DNA from: an uncultured Chloroflexota bacterium
GTDB taxonomy: Bacteria; Chloroflexota; UBA11872
Direction: 5' to 3'
Length of the DNA stretch: 64,000 nt
NCBI GenBank assembly: GCA_958296175.1
Contig: OY282448.1
Span: 2,914,127-2,978,126 of the forward strand
The notes below the pieces were generated by a model, which was not told the DNA's origin, made no database searches, and was given only the letters and a program-made list of their open reading frames with translations. The translations under genes and the position numbers were made by a program. Below, in pieces: positions 1 to 8,404 of this stretch (the first letter of the stretch is position 1; each line of letters opens with the position of its first letter).

Positions 1-202
1 CGGGGCGCTGGATGTTTTGAATCACGTTGGCGATGGTGAAAGTCTTGCCGGAGCCGGTGACGCCCAGCAGGGTCTGGGAAGACTGTCCGGCGTGGATGGC
101 GCCCACGAGCTGCGCAACGGCGCGCGGCTGGTCGCCGGCGGGCAGGAAGTCGGCGTCCAGCTGGAAGCCGGCGCGTTCGCCGCTGCGGGGGAGGGTGGCC
201 AT
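1..202 (-). CDS. uvrB: UvrABC excinuclease subunit B, N-terminal part (cut by window edge)
   Basis: Only the first 67 codons are present. They read from an ATG at 202 and run off the left edge. The residues include GDQPRA and the Walker A stretch [17 protein letters not shown], which is characteristic of UvrB, the helicase-like damage-verification subunit of nucleotide excision repair that acts with UvrA and UvrC. The start fits the usual UvrB N-terminus. The PLP-enzyme gene ends 47 nt upstream on the same strand, so the two could be co-transcribed. Confidence 0.93.
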   Translation of the reverse strand, partial: MATLPRSGERAGFQLDADFLPAGDQPRAVAQLVGAIHAGQSSQTLLGVTGSGKTFTIANVIQNIQRP

Positions 203-249
203 AGGTGTAATTCTAGACGGCGGGCGGGTCGACCCGGCCAGGGCCCCGG

Positions 250-1386
250 TCAGGCCGACTGGGTCAGAATCTCGGTCAGGCGGCGGGCGATGATTTCGGG
301 TTCGCCGGGCTGCAGGTTGGCGGCATAGGCTTCCAGCTGGCGGCGGGCGGGGTCGACGCGCACGAAGATGGGCGGGTCGCCGGCCAACAGCGCGTCGCTG
401 ACCGCCTCGACGCCGGGGCCGCGCCAGTCGGCGTCCAAGGCGATGACCGCGGTGGGCACGAAGAAGCGGTCGTCGAACTCGACGGTTGCGCGCAGGCCGT
501 CGAGCTCGCCCACGTCGTCGACGATGATGCTGACCAGCTCGTGGAACTCCCGCAGCATGGCGGCTTCGTCGCTGTCCATGTAGCTGCGCAGCGCGGCGTA
601 GAGTCCCACCATTTCTTCCTTGGACACCTTGGAGGGCCGCCCGATGGCGTGGTTGGGGCTGCTGTTGAGACGCGCCGCCTCGACGAGGTCGGCGCGTCCG
701 TACAGAAGGCCGGACGCCTGGGGGCCGCGGATAATCTTGCCGCCGCTCATGACGACGAGGTCGGCGCCTTCGCGGATGAAGCGTTGGAGGTTGTCGCGCG
801 GCGGCACCGTCATGGCCGCGTCGACGATGACCGGCACGCCGCGCGCGTGGGCAATCTCAACCACCTGCGGCAGGGTCAAACCGCCGCGGGGGGTGCCGGG
901 CGCGAAGAGAAACGCCGCCGCCGCCGTGCGTTCGCTCAGCGCGGCCTGGAGTTCTTCGGGGATGCAGGTCATGACGTTGCCGACTTCCACCAGACGCGCG
1001 CCTGTGAAGCCGTACATGTGGCTGTAGGGGCCGCGGTGCATCTTCTGGATGACCAGCTCGTCCCTGAGGCCGGTCGTGTCCGGCAGGCGGCGGACGGCCG
1101 CGACGTCCGACCCCGTCATGCAGGCGGCCAGCGAGACGACCATGCCGGCGGCGGCGCCGCCGACCACCATGCCCGCCTCGGCGCCGGTGATTTCGGCGAT
1201 GTAGGCGCCGACGCGGCGGTCGAGCTGCTCGATCGAGACGAACGCGCGCCCGGCTTCGGCCATGGCCTGGAACGTGTCCGGGCGCATCAGCGAGCCGCCG
1301 TAATTCGTGGTGGGACCGCCGGCGTGGATGACCAGCGGGACGCCCAGCTCGGCGTAGATGCGGTTCGTTGCTCGCGTTGCAGCCAT
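250..1386 (-). CDS. SelA-like PLP-dependent enzyme (selenocysteine synthase-related / D-glucosaminate-6-P ammonia-lyase-like)
   Basis: This 378-residue protein has the fold-type I layout of the SelA/DgaE family. An N-terminal [13 protein letters not shown] segment is followed by [16 protein letters not shown], a cofactor-facing stretch [12 protein letters not shown], and [11 protein letters not shown], where the lysine near residue 217 is the expected PLP-binding residue. Family members act on amino sugars or amino acids. True SelA is unlikely because no selB or selD lies nearby and the length is short for SelA. It sits directly upstream of uvrB on the same strand, which looks incidental. Substrate is not predictable from sequence. 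Confidence 0.8.
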   Translation of the reverse strand: MAATRATNRIYAELGVPLVIHAGGPTTNYGGSLMRPDTFQAMAEAGRAFVSIEQLDRRVGAYIAEITGAEAGMVVGGAAAGMVVSLAACMTGSDVAAVRRLPDTTGLRDELVIQKMHRGPYSHMYGFTGARLVEVGNVMTCIPEELQAALSERTAAAAFLFAPGTPRGGLTLPQVVEIAHARGVPVIVDAAMTVPPRDNLQRFIREGADLVVMSGGKIIRGPQASGLLYGRADLVEAARLNSSPNHAIGRPSKVSKEEMVGLYAALRSYMDSDEAAMLREFHELVSIIVDDVGELDGLRATVEFDDRFFVPTAVIALDADWRGPGVEAVSDALLAGDPPIFVRVDPARRQLEAYAANLQPGEPEIIARRLTEILTQSA

Positions 1387-1517
1387 CGCGTTGCCCTCCG
1401 CCGCGGCCGCAACCTGTATAGCACGCGCCGAGCGCCGCTGGGCATCCGCACGCCGCTGGGTGTATGGCGGGTATATAGTTCGCTGTCTAAGGTCCTCCCT
1501 CGACGCGGAGCGCCGGC

Positions 1518-3083
1518 ATGAGCATCGATGGTCGATACCCTGGCCTGGTGACGCCGCTGCCCGCGGCGTTGGGCTATCACCCGTTTGTCGATACGCGCTT
1601 CATCCACCCGGGGCGGCCGCACTGGGTGGACGACGCGGGGCGCTTTCACAGCGCCTGGGGTCTGGAGCATCCGACCTCGATTCACGCCGAGTTCATCGCC
1701 GTGCCGCGCGGCGTGGAGCTGCGGGCGGAACCCGCCCAGCGCACCGACCCGGTCGTCACGGCCAGCGAACCCTGGGAGAAGCTGGTCTGGTGGCCGAAGG
1801 TGCTGCACGTGGACGGGCGGTACCGTCTGTGGTACGAAGCCGTGCCGCCCGACCATTGGGACCCGGCGGTCGGCCCCGCGCTGGCCTGGCCGAACCCGGT
1901 CTTCGGCGGGCTGCTCTGCTACGCGGAGTCGGACGACGGGTTTGCCTGGACGAAACCGCGGCTGGGCATCGGCGCGTGGCAGGGGTCCACCGCCACCAAC
2001 ATCTCGCTGGGCCGCGAGACGGTTGGGCCGATGGGGCTGCACGGCGCGAGCGTGTTCGTGGACGCCGAAGCGCCGCCGGATGCCCGCTACAAGGCGTTTT
2101 GGTACGGCAATGCCACGCGCGAGGTGGTGGAAGCGGTGCGGCGCGAGCGGCCGGCGGCCGTCGACCCGCGCAGCGCCGACAGCCAGCACGTGCGCGCCAT
2201 GTACGCGGCCATGTCGCCCGACGGCTTGCGCTGGACCGTGCAGCGCGAGCCGGCGGTCGCGTTCAACAGCGACACCCTGCAAGTGGCGGAATGGGACGCG
2301 CTGCGGCGGCGCTACGTCTGGTATGGGCGCGGCTGGTCGTGGGGGCGGCGCACCATCGCGCGGGCCGAAACCGACGACTTCAGCCGCTGGCCGTTGCCGC
2401 AGGACGTCTTGACCGCGGCGCCCGTCGGGCTGGAACACACGGACCTCTACACCAACGGCAAGACCCGCTATCCAGGCGACCCCACAACGCACTTGATGTT
2501 CCCGACGCTCTACGACCGGGCGACCGACCAGACCTCGATCGGGATGGCGGCCAGCGTGGACGGTGTGCAGTGGACCTGGGCGCCCGGCAACCCGGTGCTG
2601 CCCGTGGGGCCGTCCGGCAGCGTGGACGAGGGCAGCATGTTCGTAGGTACGGGGCTGGTGGAGCTGCCTGGCGACCGCGTGGGGCTGCCGTACGGCGGCT
2701 ACACCTATCCTCACAAGTTCCCGGCCAACCTGGCCGACAGCGGCATTTGCTGGTGCACCTGGACCCGCGGGCGTCTGGCGGGCGTGCACGCCGCGGCCGA
2801 GGGTGAGTTTTGGACGCCGCCCCTGCGCCTGGCCGGCGGCGGTCTGCAGATCAACTGCCGGGTCCAGCCTGGGGGCCGTCTGCGCGTTGGCATCGAGGAC
2901 GACGGAGGGAACTCGCTGCCAGGGTTGGACGTTTCGGAGTGTCGGCCACTGATCGGCGACCGACTGGACGCGCCCGTCGTGTGGAACGGCGGAGGGCAGC
3001 CGCCCGTCGACCGCGCCGTGGTTCTGCGGTTCAGCCTGCGTACGGCATCCGTGTACGGATTCGAGGTCGTGGAGCGAACGTGA
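1518..3083 (+). CDS. Glycosidase-like beta-propeller protein, function unknown
   Basis: The 521-residue product has no signal peptide. It carries repeated aromatic propeller-style motifs such as KVLHVDGRYRLWYEA, CYAESDDGFAWTKP and DARYKAFWYGNA, which recall the five-bladed propeller of GH32/43/68-type enzymes. Catalytic acids could not be assigned with confidence. The C-terminal 80 residues look like a beta-sandwich that often closes this family (RFSLRTASVYGFE). A role in processing sugars is inference from the fold. It lies between a divergently transcribed PLP enzyme and a GNAT gene, and a 42-codon open frame follows almost immediately. Confidence 0.65.
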   Translation: MSIDGRYPGLVTPLPAALGYHPFVDTRFIHPGRPHWVDDAGRFHSAWGLEHPTSIHAEFIAVPRGVELRAEPAQRTDPVVTASEPWEKLVWWPKVLHVDGRYRLWYEAVPPDHWDPAVGPALAWPNPVFGGLLCYAESDDGFAWTKPRLGIGAWQGSTATNISLGRETVGPMGLHGASVFVDAEAPPDARYKAFWYGNATREVVEAVRRERPAAVDPRSADSQHVRAMYAAMSPDGLRWTVQREPAVAFNSDTLQVAEWDALRRRYVWYGRGWSWGRRTIARAETDDFSRWPLPQDVLTAAPVGLEHTDLYTNGKTRYPGDPTTHLMFPTLYDRATDQTSIGMAASVDGVQWTWAPGNPVLPVGPSGSVDEGSMFVGTGLVELPGDRVGLPYGGYTYPHKFPANLADSGICWCTWTRGRLAGVHAAAEGEFWTPPLRLAGGGLQINCRVQPGGRLRVGIEDDGGNSLPGLDVSECRPLIGDRLDAPVVWNGGGQPPVDRAVVLRFSLRTASVYGFEVVERT

Positions 3084-3084
3084 G

Positions 3085-3213
3085 GTGACGGTCGGTCGGC
3101 ACCTGGCGGGCAGCGTCTGGCCGACGCGGCACGCGTTCACCTGGCCGTTCGACCTGGCTCGCATTGCGCGTTTCCGGGTCAGCGAGAGCTACCCGACGCC
3201 GACCGCCGCATGA
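3085..3213 (+). CDS. Possible small ORF bridging the propeller and acetyltransferase genes
   Basis: A GTG-initiated frame of 42 codons begins one base after the stop of the propeller gene. Its TGA overlaps the ATG of the acetyltransferase (ATGA). The peptide is rich in aromatics and arginine (WPTRHAFTWPFDLARIARF). The tight spacing on both sides suggests translational coupling. It could also be an eroded tail of a neighbouring gene. No family was recognised and coding status is uncertain. Confidence 0.35.
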   Translation: MTVGRHLAGSVWPTRHAFTWPFDLARIARFRVSESYPTPTAA

Positions 3214-3821
3214 TCGCCATCCGGCCAGCAACGACCTCGGACGCCGACGCGGAGATCGTCGGCCGGCTGTTGCTGGACGCCTTTCCCAAGACGTTCACCT
3301 ACATCTTTGGCGAGCGGGACCGCCAAGCCGCTCGGGCGGTTGGGCATGGGCTGCGGGCGTTTGGCTCGATGCCCAACGCGCGCCTTGCCGGAGACGGCGC
3401 GACCTTTGTGGGCGTGGTGCTGCTGCGCTGGGACAACCGCGCAACGCCAGCGGCCGGGCTGCGCGCGCTGCTGGCCATGGCGCGCGTGCTTGGTCCCTGG
3501 CGCGCGCTGCGCGTGGCCGTGCACATTCCGCCGCTGCCGCCCCACTGGCTGCATGCGCACGAGGCGTATATCAGCGCGCTTGCCGTGGTGCCCTGGCAGC
3601 GCGGGCGCGGCTACGGCTCGGCGCTGATCGACCACGCGGTCAAGCTGGCCCGCAGCCGCGGCTTCCACCAGATGACGCTGCGGGTCGAGGCCGACAACAC
3701 CGCCGCGTACGCCCTGTTCCACAAGCACGGATTCGCGGCCGACCGGCGCCGATTCCAATGGTTCTTCGACCTGGTGCGGCGGCACTTCGGCGAAGTCGTG
3801 ATGACGCGGTGGTTGGATTAG
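3210..3821 (+). CDS. GNAT-family N-acetyltransferase
   Basis: The 203-residue protein has a typical GCN5-related acetyltransferase core in its second half. AYISALAVVPWQRGRGYGSAL contains the acetyl-CoA pyrophosphate loop (Q/R-x-x-G-x-G/A). It is followed by ARSRGFHQMTLRVEADNTAAYALFHKHGF, the conserved beta-5/alpha-4 region. These enzymes transfer acetyl groups from acetyl-CoA to amines; the acceptor here is unknown. The ATG overlaps the stop of a short upstream frame. The region just downstream holds a pair of hairpin repeats. Confidence 0.85.
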   Translation: MIAIRPATTSDADAEIVGRLLLDAFPKTFTYIFGERDRQAARAVGHGLRAFGSMPNARLAGDGATFVGVVLLRWDNRATPAAGLRALLAMARVLGPWRALRVAVHIPPLPPHWLHAHEAYISALAVVPWQRGRGYGSALIDHAVKLARSRGFHQMTLRVEADNTAAYALFHKHGFAADRRRFQWFFDLVRRHFGEVVMTRWLD

Positions 3822-3876
3822 TCCGGCGACGTGCACCAAAGCCGGGGCGGGTCTGGACGCACCGAGGAACGCTGAC

Positions 3877-3961
3877 CCCTCAGGCCGCAGCAATGCGGGG
3901 CTGCCTTGATCGCCCGCACGGTGACGGGAACGCCGGGCCCTCAGGCCGCAGCAATGCGGGG
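3877..3961. repeat. Two identical 24-nt hairpin repeats, 61 nt apart
   Basis: The same 24 bases occur at 3877-3900 and 3938-3961 in the gap between the convergent acetyltransferase and slipin genes. Each copy contains the perfect hairpin CCGCA-GCAA-TGCGG, a five-base-pair stem closed by a GNRA-type tetraloop. Possible roles are bidirectional transcription termination, mRNA 3'-end protection, or REP-type dispersed repeats. There is no T-run after either copy. Confidence 0.75.
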
Positions 3962-4041
3962 CCGCCCGTGGCGGCCCTGCCGCGCAGCGGCGCCGCCCAC
4001 GCCCTCCGCGGCTTCAGTGCCGCCGCCGGGCGGGACGTCCG

Positions 4042-4893
4042 CTACTCGTCCTTCTTCGACTCGCCCAGCCGGTCCGACAGCGACCCCAGCACGTCGGTGA
4101 CTTGCAGGGGCAGCACGAACTTGGAGGCGGGGCTGGCGCCGATGGACTTCAGCATTTCCAGGTATTGCAAGCGCATTGTGTTGCCGTCCACGGTGCGGGC
4201 CGTTTCGAAGATGCGCGCCAGGGCGTCGGCAAAGCCTTCCGCCCGCAGCACCGCGGCTTGCTTGTCGCCTTCCGCCTGCAGGATTTCGGCCTGGCGGCCG
4301 CCTTCGGCCTTGAGGATGGCCGCCTGCTTTTGGCCTTCGGCCACGGTGATGTCGGACTGCCGCGTGCCTTCGGCTTCCAGAATGACGGAGCGGCGCACGC
4401 GTTCGGCGGACATCTGCCGGTTCATCGCCTCCTGAATCTCGCGCGGCGGGTCGATCTCGCGGATTTCCACGTTGGTGACCTTGATGCCCCAGCGCTCGGT
4501 TTCGGAGTCCAGCTTGGCGCGAATCAACTCGTTGATGCGTTCGCGCTGCGAGAGCACGTCGTCCAGGGCAATGTCGCCGATCACCGCCCGCAGCGTGGTG
4601 GTGGCCAGCCCGACGACCGCCTGGTGGTAGTTCTCCACTTCCAGCACGGCGCGTTGGGCGTCGTTCACGTTCACGCGCATGTAGACCAGGAAATCGATCT
4701 CGATGGGCGCGTTGTCCCGCGTGATGTTGGTCTGCCGCGGGATGTCCAGCACCTCGGTGCGCGTGTCGAGCCGCGCGATCTGGTGAATGATGGGGACGGC
4801 AAACACGATGCCGGGTCCCAGCATTCCCTCGAAGCGCCCGAACCTGAAGCGGGCCAGACGCTCGTAATCCCGCACAAAGTTGATGATGGCCAT
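4042..4893 (-). CDS. SPFH/stomatin-like protein (slipin)
   Basis: The 283-residue protein has a complete SPFH (band 7) domain over about residues 15-180 (LDTRTEVLDIPRQ, NVEIREIDPPREIQEAMNRQ). A long charged helix with repeated AEG units follows (KAEGGRQAEILQAEGDKQA), predicted to form a coiled coil. Slipins build membrane microdomain scaffolds. Unusually, the N-terminus lacks the hydrophobic hairpin that normally anchors such proteins, so it may rely on its partner. The NfeD protease gene is 2 nt upstream, the classical slipin/NfeD operon. Confidence 0.9.
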   Translation of the reverse strand: MAIINFVRDYERLARFRFGRFEGMLGPGIVFAVPIIHQIARLDTRTEVLDIPRQTNITRDNAPIEIDFLVYMRVNVNDAQRAVLEVENYHQAVVGLATTTLRAVIGDIALDDVLSQRERINELIRAKLDSETERWGIKVTNVEIREIDPPREIQEAMNRQMSAERVRRSVILEAEGTRQSDITVAEGQKQAAILKAEGGRQAEILQAEGDKQAAVLRAEGFADALARIFETARTVDGNTMRLQYLEMLKSIGASPASKFVLPLQVTDVLGSLSDRLGESKKDE

Positions 4894-4895
4894 GG

Positions 4896-6314
4896 TCAGC
4901 CTCCCTGCTCGTCAGTCCGCGGCACGGGCGCCGCGCGCTGTGTCTCGTCCGTAGCTTCGCCGACGGGTTCGACCTGTAGCGTACCGCCAACCACGCCCGT
5001 CACCGCCACGGCGCCGCCCTCGTCAATGGGACGGCCGCCGCTGGCGCGCGCGCGCCAGAACTCGCCCAGCATGCTCACCTGGCCCTCGGGATCGAGCCGG
5101 CGCGTCACTTGCGCCTGCTGGCCGATCATCGCGGCGCGGGCGTAGGGGCTGCGGTACGGTCTGGGCTTGCCCAAGTTTGCCAGCACGATCAGCGCCAGGA
5201 CCGCCGCGCCCAGCACCGCGCCAACGGCGGCCACCAGCCAGACGCTGACGGTCAGCGTCTCGGCGCCTGGAAAGTCCAGTTCCACCGGCCGCAGCCAGCC
5301 GCCCGCCAGCAGCACCGCCGCCACCGCAAAGGTTGCCAACGCGCCCGCGCCGTAGACGCTGGCGCCCGGCGCTTGCAGCTCCATGTAGAGCAGACCCAGG
5401 CTGATCAACAACAGCGCCACGCCCAGCCAGTTCACCGGCAGTTGCCCCAACCCGACGAAGCCCAGCCCCAACGCAATGACGCCCAACACGCCGGGCACGA
5501 CTAGCCCGGGGCTGGACAGCTCGATGAGCAAGGCAACGCCGCCCAGCGCCAGCAGAACGAACGCCAGGTTCGGCGAGGCCACCACCGCCAGGAAGTTCTC
5601 CAGCAAGGTGCGGTCCACGGGGCGCACGTCCGCCTCGGCAAGGTTTAGCGTCACGTCACCGTTGGCGGTGGGCACATCCGTGCCGTCGATCTGCCGCAGC
5701 AGGTCGGGCAGATCGTCCGCCAGCAGGTCCACGACGCCCAGGTCCAGCGCCTCGGCCCCCGAGTACGAGCGCGCCTCGGTTATTGTGGCTTCCAGCGGCG
5801 CGGGGTCGCGCCCGCGCGCGTCGGCAATGCTGCGGGCGAAGGCTTGGGCGTCCTGCACCACCTTGGCCGCCAGCGTTTCCGGCATTTCCTGCCCGCTGGC
5901 GTCGATTGGGGTCGCGGCGCCGACGTTCGTGCCCGGACTCATGGCCGCCACACCGCCAGCCGCCAGCAGGAAGGTACCCGCCGAGGCCGCCTGCGCCCCG
6001 CGCGGCGTCACGAACACGGCCACGGGCAGCGGCGCGTCCAAGATCGAACTCACGATCTCGCGCGTGGAGGTGCTCAATCCGCCTGGCGTGTTCAGCTGGA
6101 CGACCAGCAGCTCGGCGCCGGCGTCCTCGGCCTCCGCAATCGCCCGCGCCACGTAGCGCGCGGCGTTGGGGTCGATGAATCCATCCAGGTCGGCCGTCAG
6201 CACCAGCGGCGACTGTGCGGACGCCGCCGACGGAAGCAGCGCCAGCATGACCGCGGCCAGCGCAAGCCAGCGCGCCAGAACCGCGGCGATTCGCTTCCTG
6301 CCCCGTCGCACCAT
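4896..6314 (-). CDS. nfeD: NfeD-family membrane-bound ClpP-class serine protease
   Basis: From the ATG at 6314 the protein is 472 residues, beginning with a basic segment and a signal peptide (LALAAVMLALLPSAASAQS). The ClpP-like domain follows, with the catalytic serine in ASAGTFLLAAGG and a candidate catalytic lysine in ETLAAKVVQ. Several membrane helices come next, then a C-terminal OB-fold NfeD domain (residues near 390-470). Related proteases cleave the hydrophobic C-terminus of their partner slipin. A longer frame starts at 6404, but the internal ATG gives a normal signal peptide. The slipin gene is 2 nt downstream. Confidence 0.9.
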   Translation of the reverse strand: MVRRGRKRIAAVLARWLALAAVMLALLPSAASAQSPLVLTADLDGFIDPNAARYVARAIAEAEDAGAELLVVQLNTPGGLSTSTREIVSSILDAPLPVAVFVTPRGAQAASAGTFLLAAGGVAAMSPGTNVGAATPIDASGQEMPETLAAKVVQDAQAFARSIADARGRDPAPLEATITEARSYSGAEALDLGVVDLLADDLPDLLRQIDGTDVPTANGDVTLNLAEADVRPVDRTLLENFLAVVASPNLAFVLLALGGVALLIELSSPGLVVPGVLGVIALGLGFVGLGQLPVNWLGVALLLISLGLLYMELQAPGASVYGAGALATFAVAAVLLAGGWLRPVELDFPGAETLTVSVWLVAAVGAVLGAAVLALIVLANLGKPRPYRSPYARAAMIGQQAQVTRRLDPEGQVSMLGEFWRARASGGRPIDEGGAVAVTGVVGGTLQVEPVGEATDETQRAAPVPRTDEQGG

Positions 6315-6522
6315 CGCCCTCCGCCTGACGACCTCGATCCAGCTCGGCGCACGCGGCGCGGCTGGAGACCGCGAACCAATTGTCGCGCGGTTCATCGCCC
6401 GCACCTAACTGTAGCGCCGCGCATCCCGACAAACGCACGCTTCCTTACATTCACGCGCCGCCCGGGTCACGGTCAGCCATGCGCCAGTCCACAATTCATC
6501 GCCAACCATCCACAATGGCCGC

Positions 6523-8139
6523 ATGTTGACCGTCCAGAACGTGTCGTTTGCCTGGGGACCCCAGGAAGTGCTGCGCGGCGCGTCGTTGTTCGTGGGGCGC
6601 GGCGAGAAGGTGGGCCTGGCCGGGGTGAACGGCGCCGGCAAGTCCACGCTCTTGCAAATCGCCGGCGGCGAGCTGCGGCCCGAGGCCGGGCGCGTCACCC
6701 GCCCGCGGCGCGTGGGCTGGCTGCCGCAGGAACCCGACGTCAGCGGCGCAGCGGCGCCGGACACGCCGGCGATCGAGGTGGTGCTGGCCAGCAGTCCGAC
6801 GGCGCCGTTGGCCGCGCGGCTGGCGCAAGCCGAGCGCGCGCTCAGCGCCGCGACCGACGCCGACCTGACCAACGCCGTCGAAACCTATAGCCGGCTGGAA
6901 GAAGAGTTCCGCGACGCGGGCGGCTACGCGGCCCAATCCGACGCGGCCGCCATGCTCGCTGGGCTTGGTCTGCCCGCAAACCTTGCCGACCAGCCCGTGC
7001 GCGCGCTCTCGGCAGGCCAGCGCACGCGCCTGGAAATGGCGCGCGTGCTGGCCAGCGGCGCCGACCTGCTGCTGCTGGACGAACCGACCAACCACCTCGA
7101 CGCCAGCGCCGCGCGCTGGCTGATGGAGTTCCTGGCCCGCACCGAGGCGTCGGTGCTGATCGTGTCCCACGACCTGCGCCTGCTCGATCACGCCATTTCG
7201 CGCGTCTACGAGCTGGACGGCAGGTCGCGCGCGCTGACGGAATTCAAGGGCACCTATTCCCAATACTTGGCCTGGCGCCAGACGCGGCGCGCCGCGCTGG
7301 AAACGACGCACGCGCGGCAGCAGCGCACGATCGAGCGGCTGCAGGCCACCACCAACCGCCTGCGCGTCCACGCCTCCAAGAGCACCAAGCTCGCGCGGCG
7401 GGTCAAGGTCATCGACCGCCGCCTGGACCGCATGCGCGCGGAGGTTGTGGAGCTGCCCCTCACGCCGGGCGAGATTGGCATGCGCGTCGGGCAAGCCCCG
7501 CGCTGCGGGCGCATAGCGCTGGACGTGCAAGATATCGCGCACGCCTACGGGCCGACGCCGGTGCTGCGCAGCGTATCGCTCACGCTGGAACGCGGGCAGC
7601 GGCTGGCGGTGGCGGGCCCCAACGGCGCCGGTAAATCCACGCTGCTCAATATCATGGCCGGCACGCTCACGCCGGCGCGGGGCGCGGTGACGCACGGACA
7701 CAACGTAGCGCCGGCGCATTTCACGCACAGCCTGGACCCGGCGCTGGCCTCGCAAACCGCGTACGACGTGGTTCGGTCGCTCACCAGCCCCAACGAGACG
7801 GCCATTCGCGCCTTTCTCGCCACGCTGTTGTTCCACGACGACCACGTCTTTCGGCCGCTGCGGACCCTGTCCGCCGGTGAACGCGCCCGTCTGGCCATCG
7901 CCGCGCTCATGCTCCGGCGGCGCAACCTGCTGCTGCTGGACGAACCCAACAGCAATCTCGACCAGACCACCCAAGCCTGGCTCACCGAAGCGCTGCGCAG
8001 CTACGCCGCCGCCCTGGTGGTCGTCTCCCACGACGTGGACTTCGTAGCCGGCCTGTCCCCCGACCTGGTCCTGCTCATGCCCGAGGAGCACCTGGAACCA
8101 TTCGAGGAGCGGCATCTGGAACGCATAGCGCTGGTGTAG
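6523..8139 (+). CDS. ABC-F family ATPase (ribosome-associated type)
   Basis: The 538-residue protein contains two ABC domains and no membrane segments. Domain 1 has Walker A GVNGAGKST (34-42), signature LSAGQRTRLEMARVL and Walker B LLLLDEPTNHLD. Domain 2 has GPNGAGKST, LSAGERARLAIAALM and LLLLDEPNSNLD. They are joined by a basic helical linker (TTHARQQRTIERLQ). This is the arrangement of ABC-F factors that act on the ribosomal E site to relieve stalling or protect against antibiotics; which applies here cannot be read from sequence. The second Walker B has NSN in place of the usual TNH after DEP. Confidence 0.9.
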   Translation: MLTVQNVSFAWGPQEVLRGASLFVGRGEKVGLAGVNGAGKSTLLQIAGGELRPEAGRVTRPRRVGWLPQEPDVSGAAAPDTPAIEVVLASSPTAPLAARLAQAERALSAATDADLTNAVETYSRLEEEFRDAGGYAAQSDAAAMLAGLGLPANLADQPVRALSAGQRTRLEMARVLASGADLLLLDEPTNHLDASAARWLMEFLARTEASVLIVSHDLRLLDHAISRVYELDGRSRALTEFKGTYSQYLAWRQTRRAALETTHARQQRTIERLQATTNRLRVHASKSTKLARRVKVIDRRLDRMRAEVVELPLTPGEIGMRVGQAPRCGRIALDVQDIAHAYGPTPVLRSVSLTLERGQRLAVAGPNGAGKSTLLNIMAGTLTPARGAVTHGHNVAPAHFTHSLDPALASQTAYDVVRSLTSPNETAIRAFLATLLFHDDHVFRPLRTLSAGERARLAIAALMLRRRNLLLLDEPNSNLDQTTQAWLTEALRSYAAALVVVSHDVDFVAGLSPDLVLLMPEEHLEPFEERHLERIALV

Positions 8140-8404
8140 CCGCTGGCTGCTAGTGACTCGTAGTCCGGGGCTAGTGAAGAGGACATTCCCACTGAAAATG
8201 CCTCCAGAGCAGGGTCGGATTCCCGCCCCCACACCATGTACCCATATCGCGTGTGGAGCACGCTGGGGCAACCACTGCATGGAAGTGACAGGAGATGCGC
8301 TCGCCATTTCAGCGACAACAAGAATCCGCCGATCCAATCATGTTGGGCAAACAAGTACCGCGCATGGGGTATCATCTTGCTTGGCCGGCCATTGAGAGAA
8401 CTAC

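Noticed and set aside
8209..8236. Sequence resembling the 3' end of a tRNA (T-arm-like GGTCGGATTCCCG followed by CCCCCACACCA), next to the acquired lipoprotein gene
   Set aside because: The T-loop lacks the TTC core, the T-stem does not pair in register with the acceptor strand, and no 5' half or second copy flanks the gene, so it is not supported as a tRNA or an attachment site.
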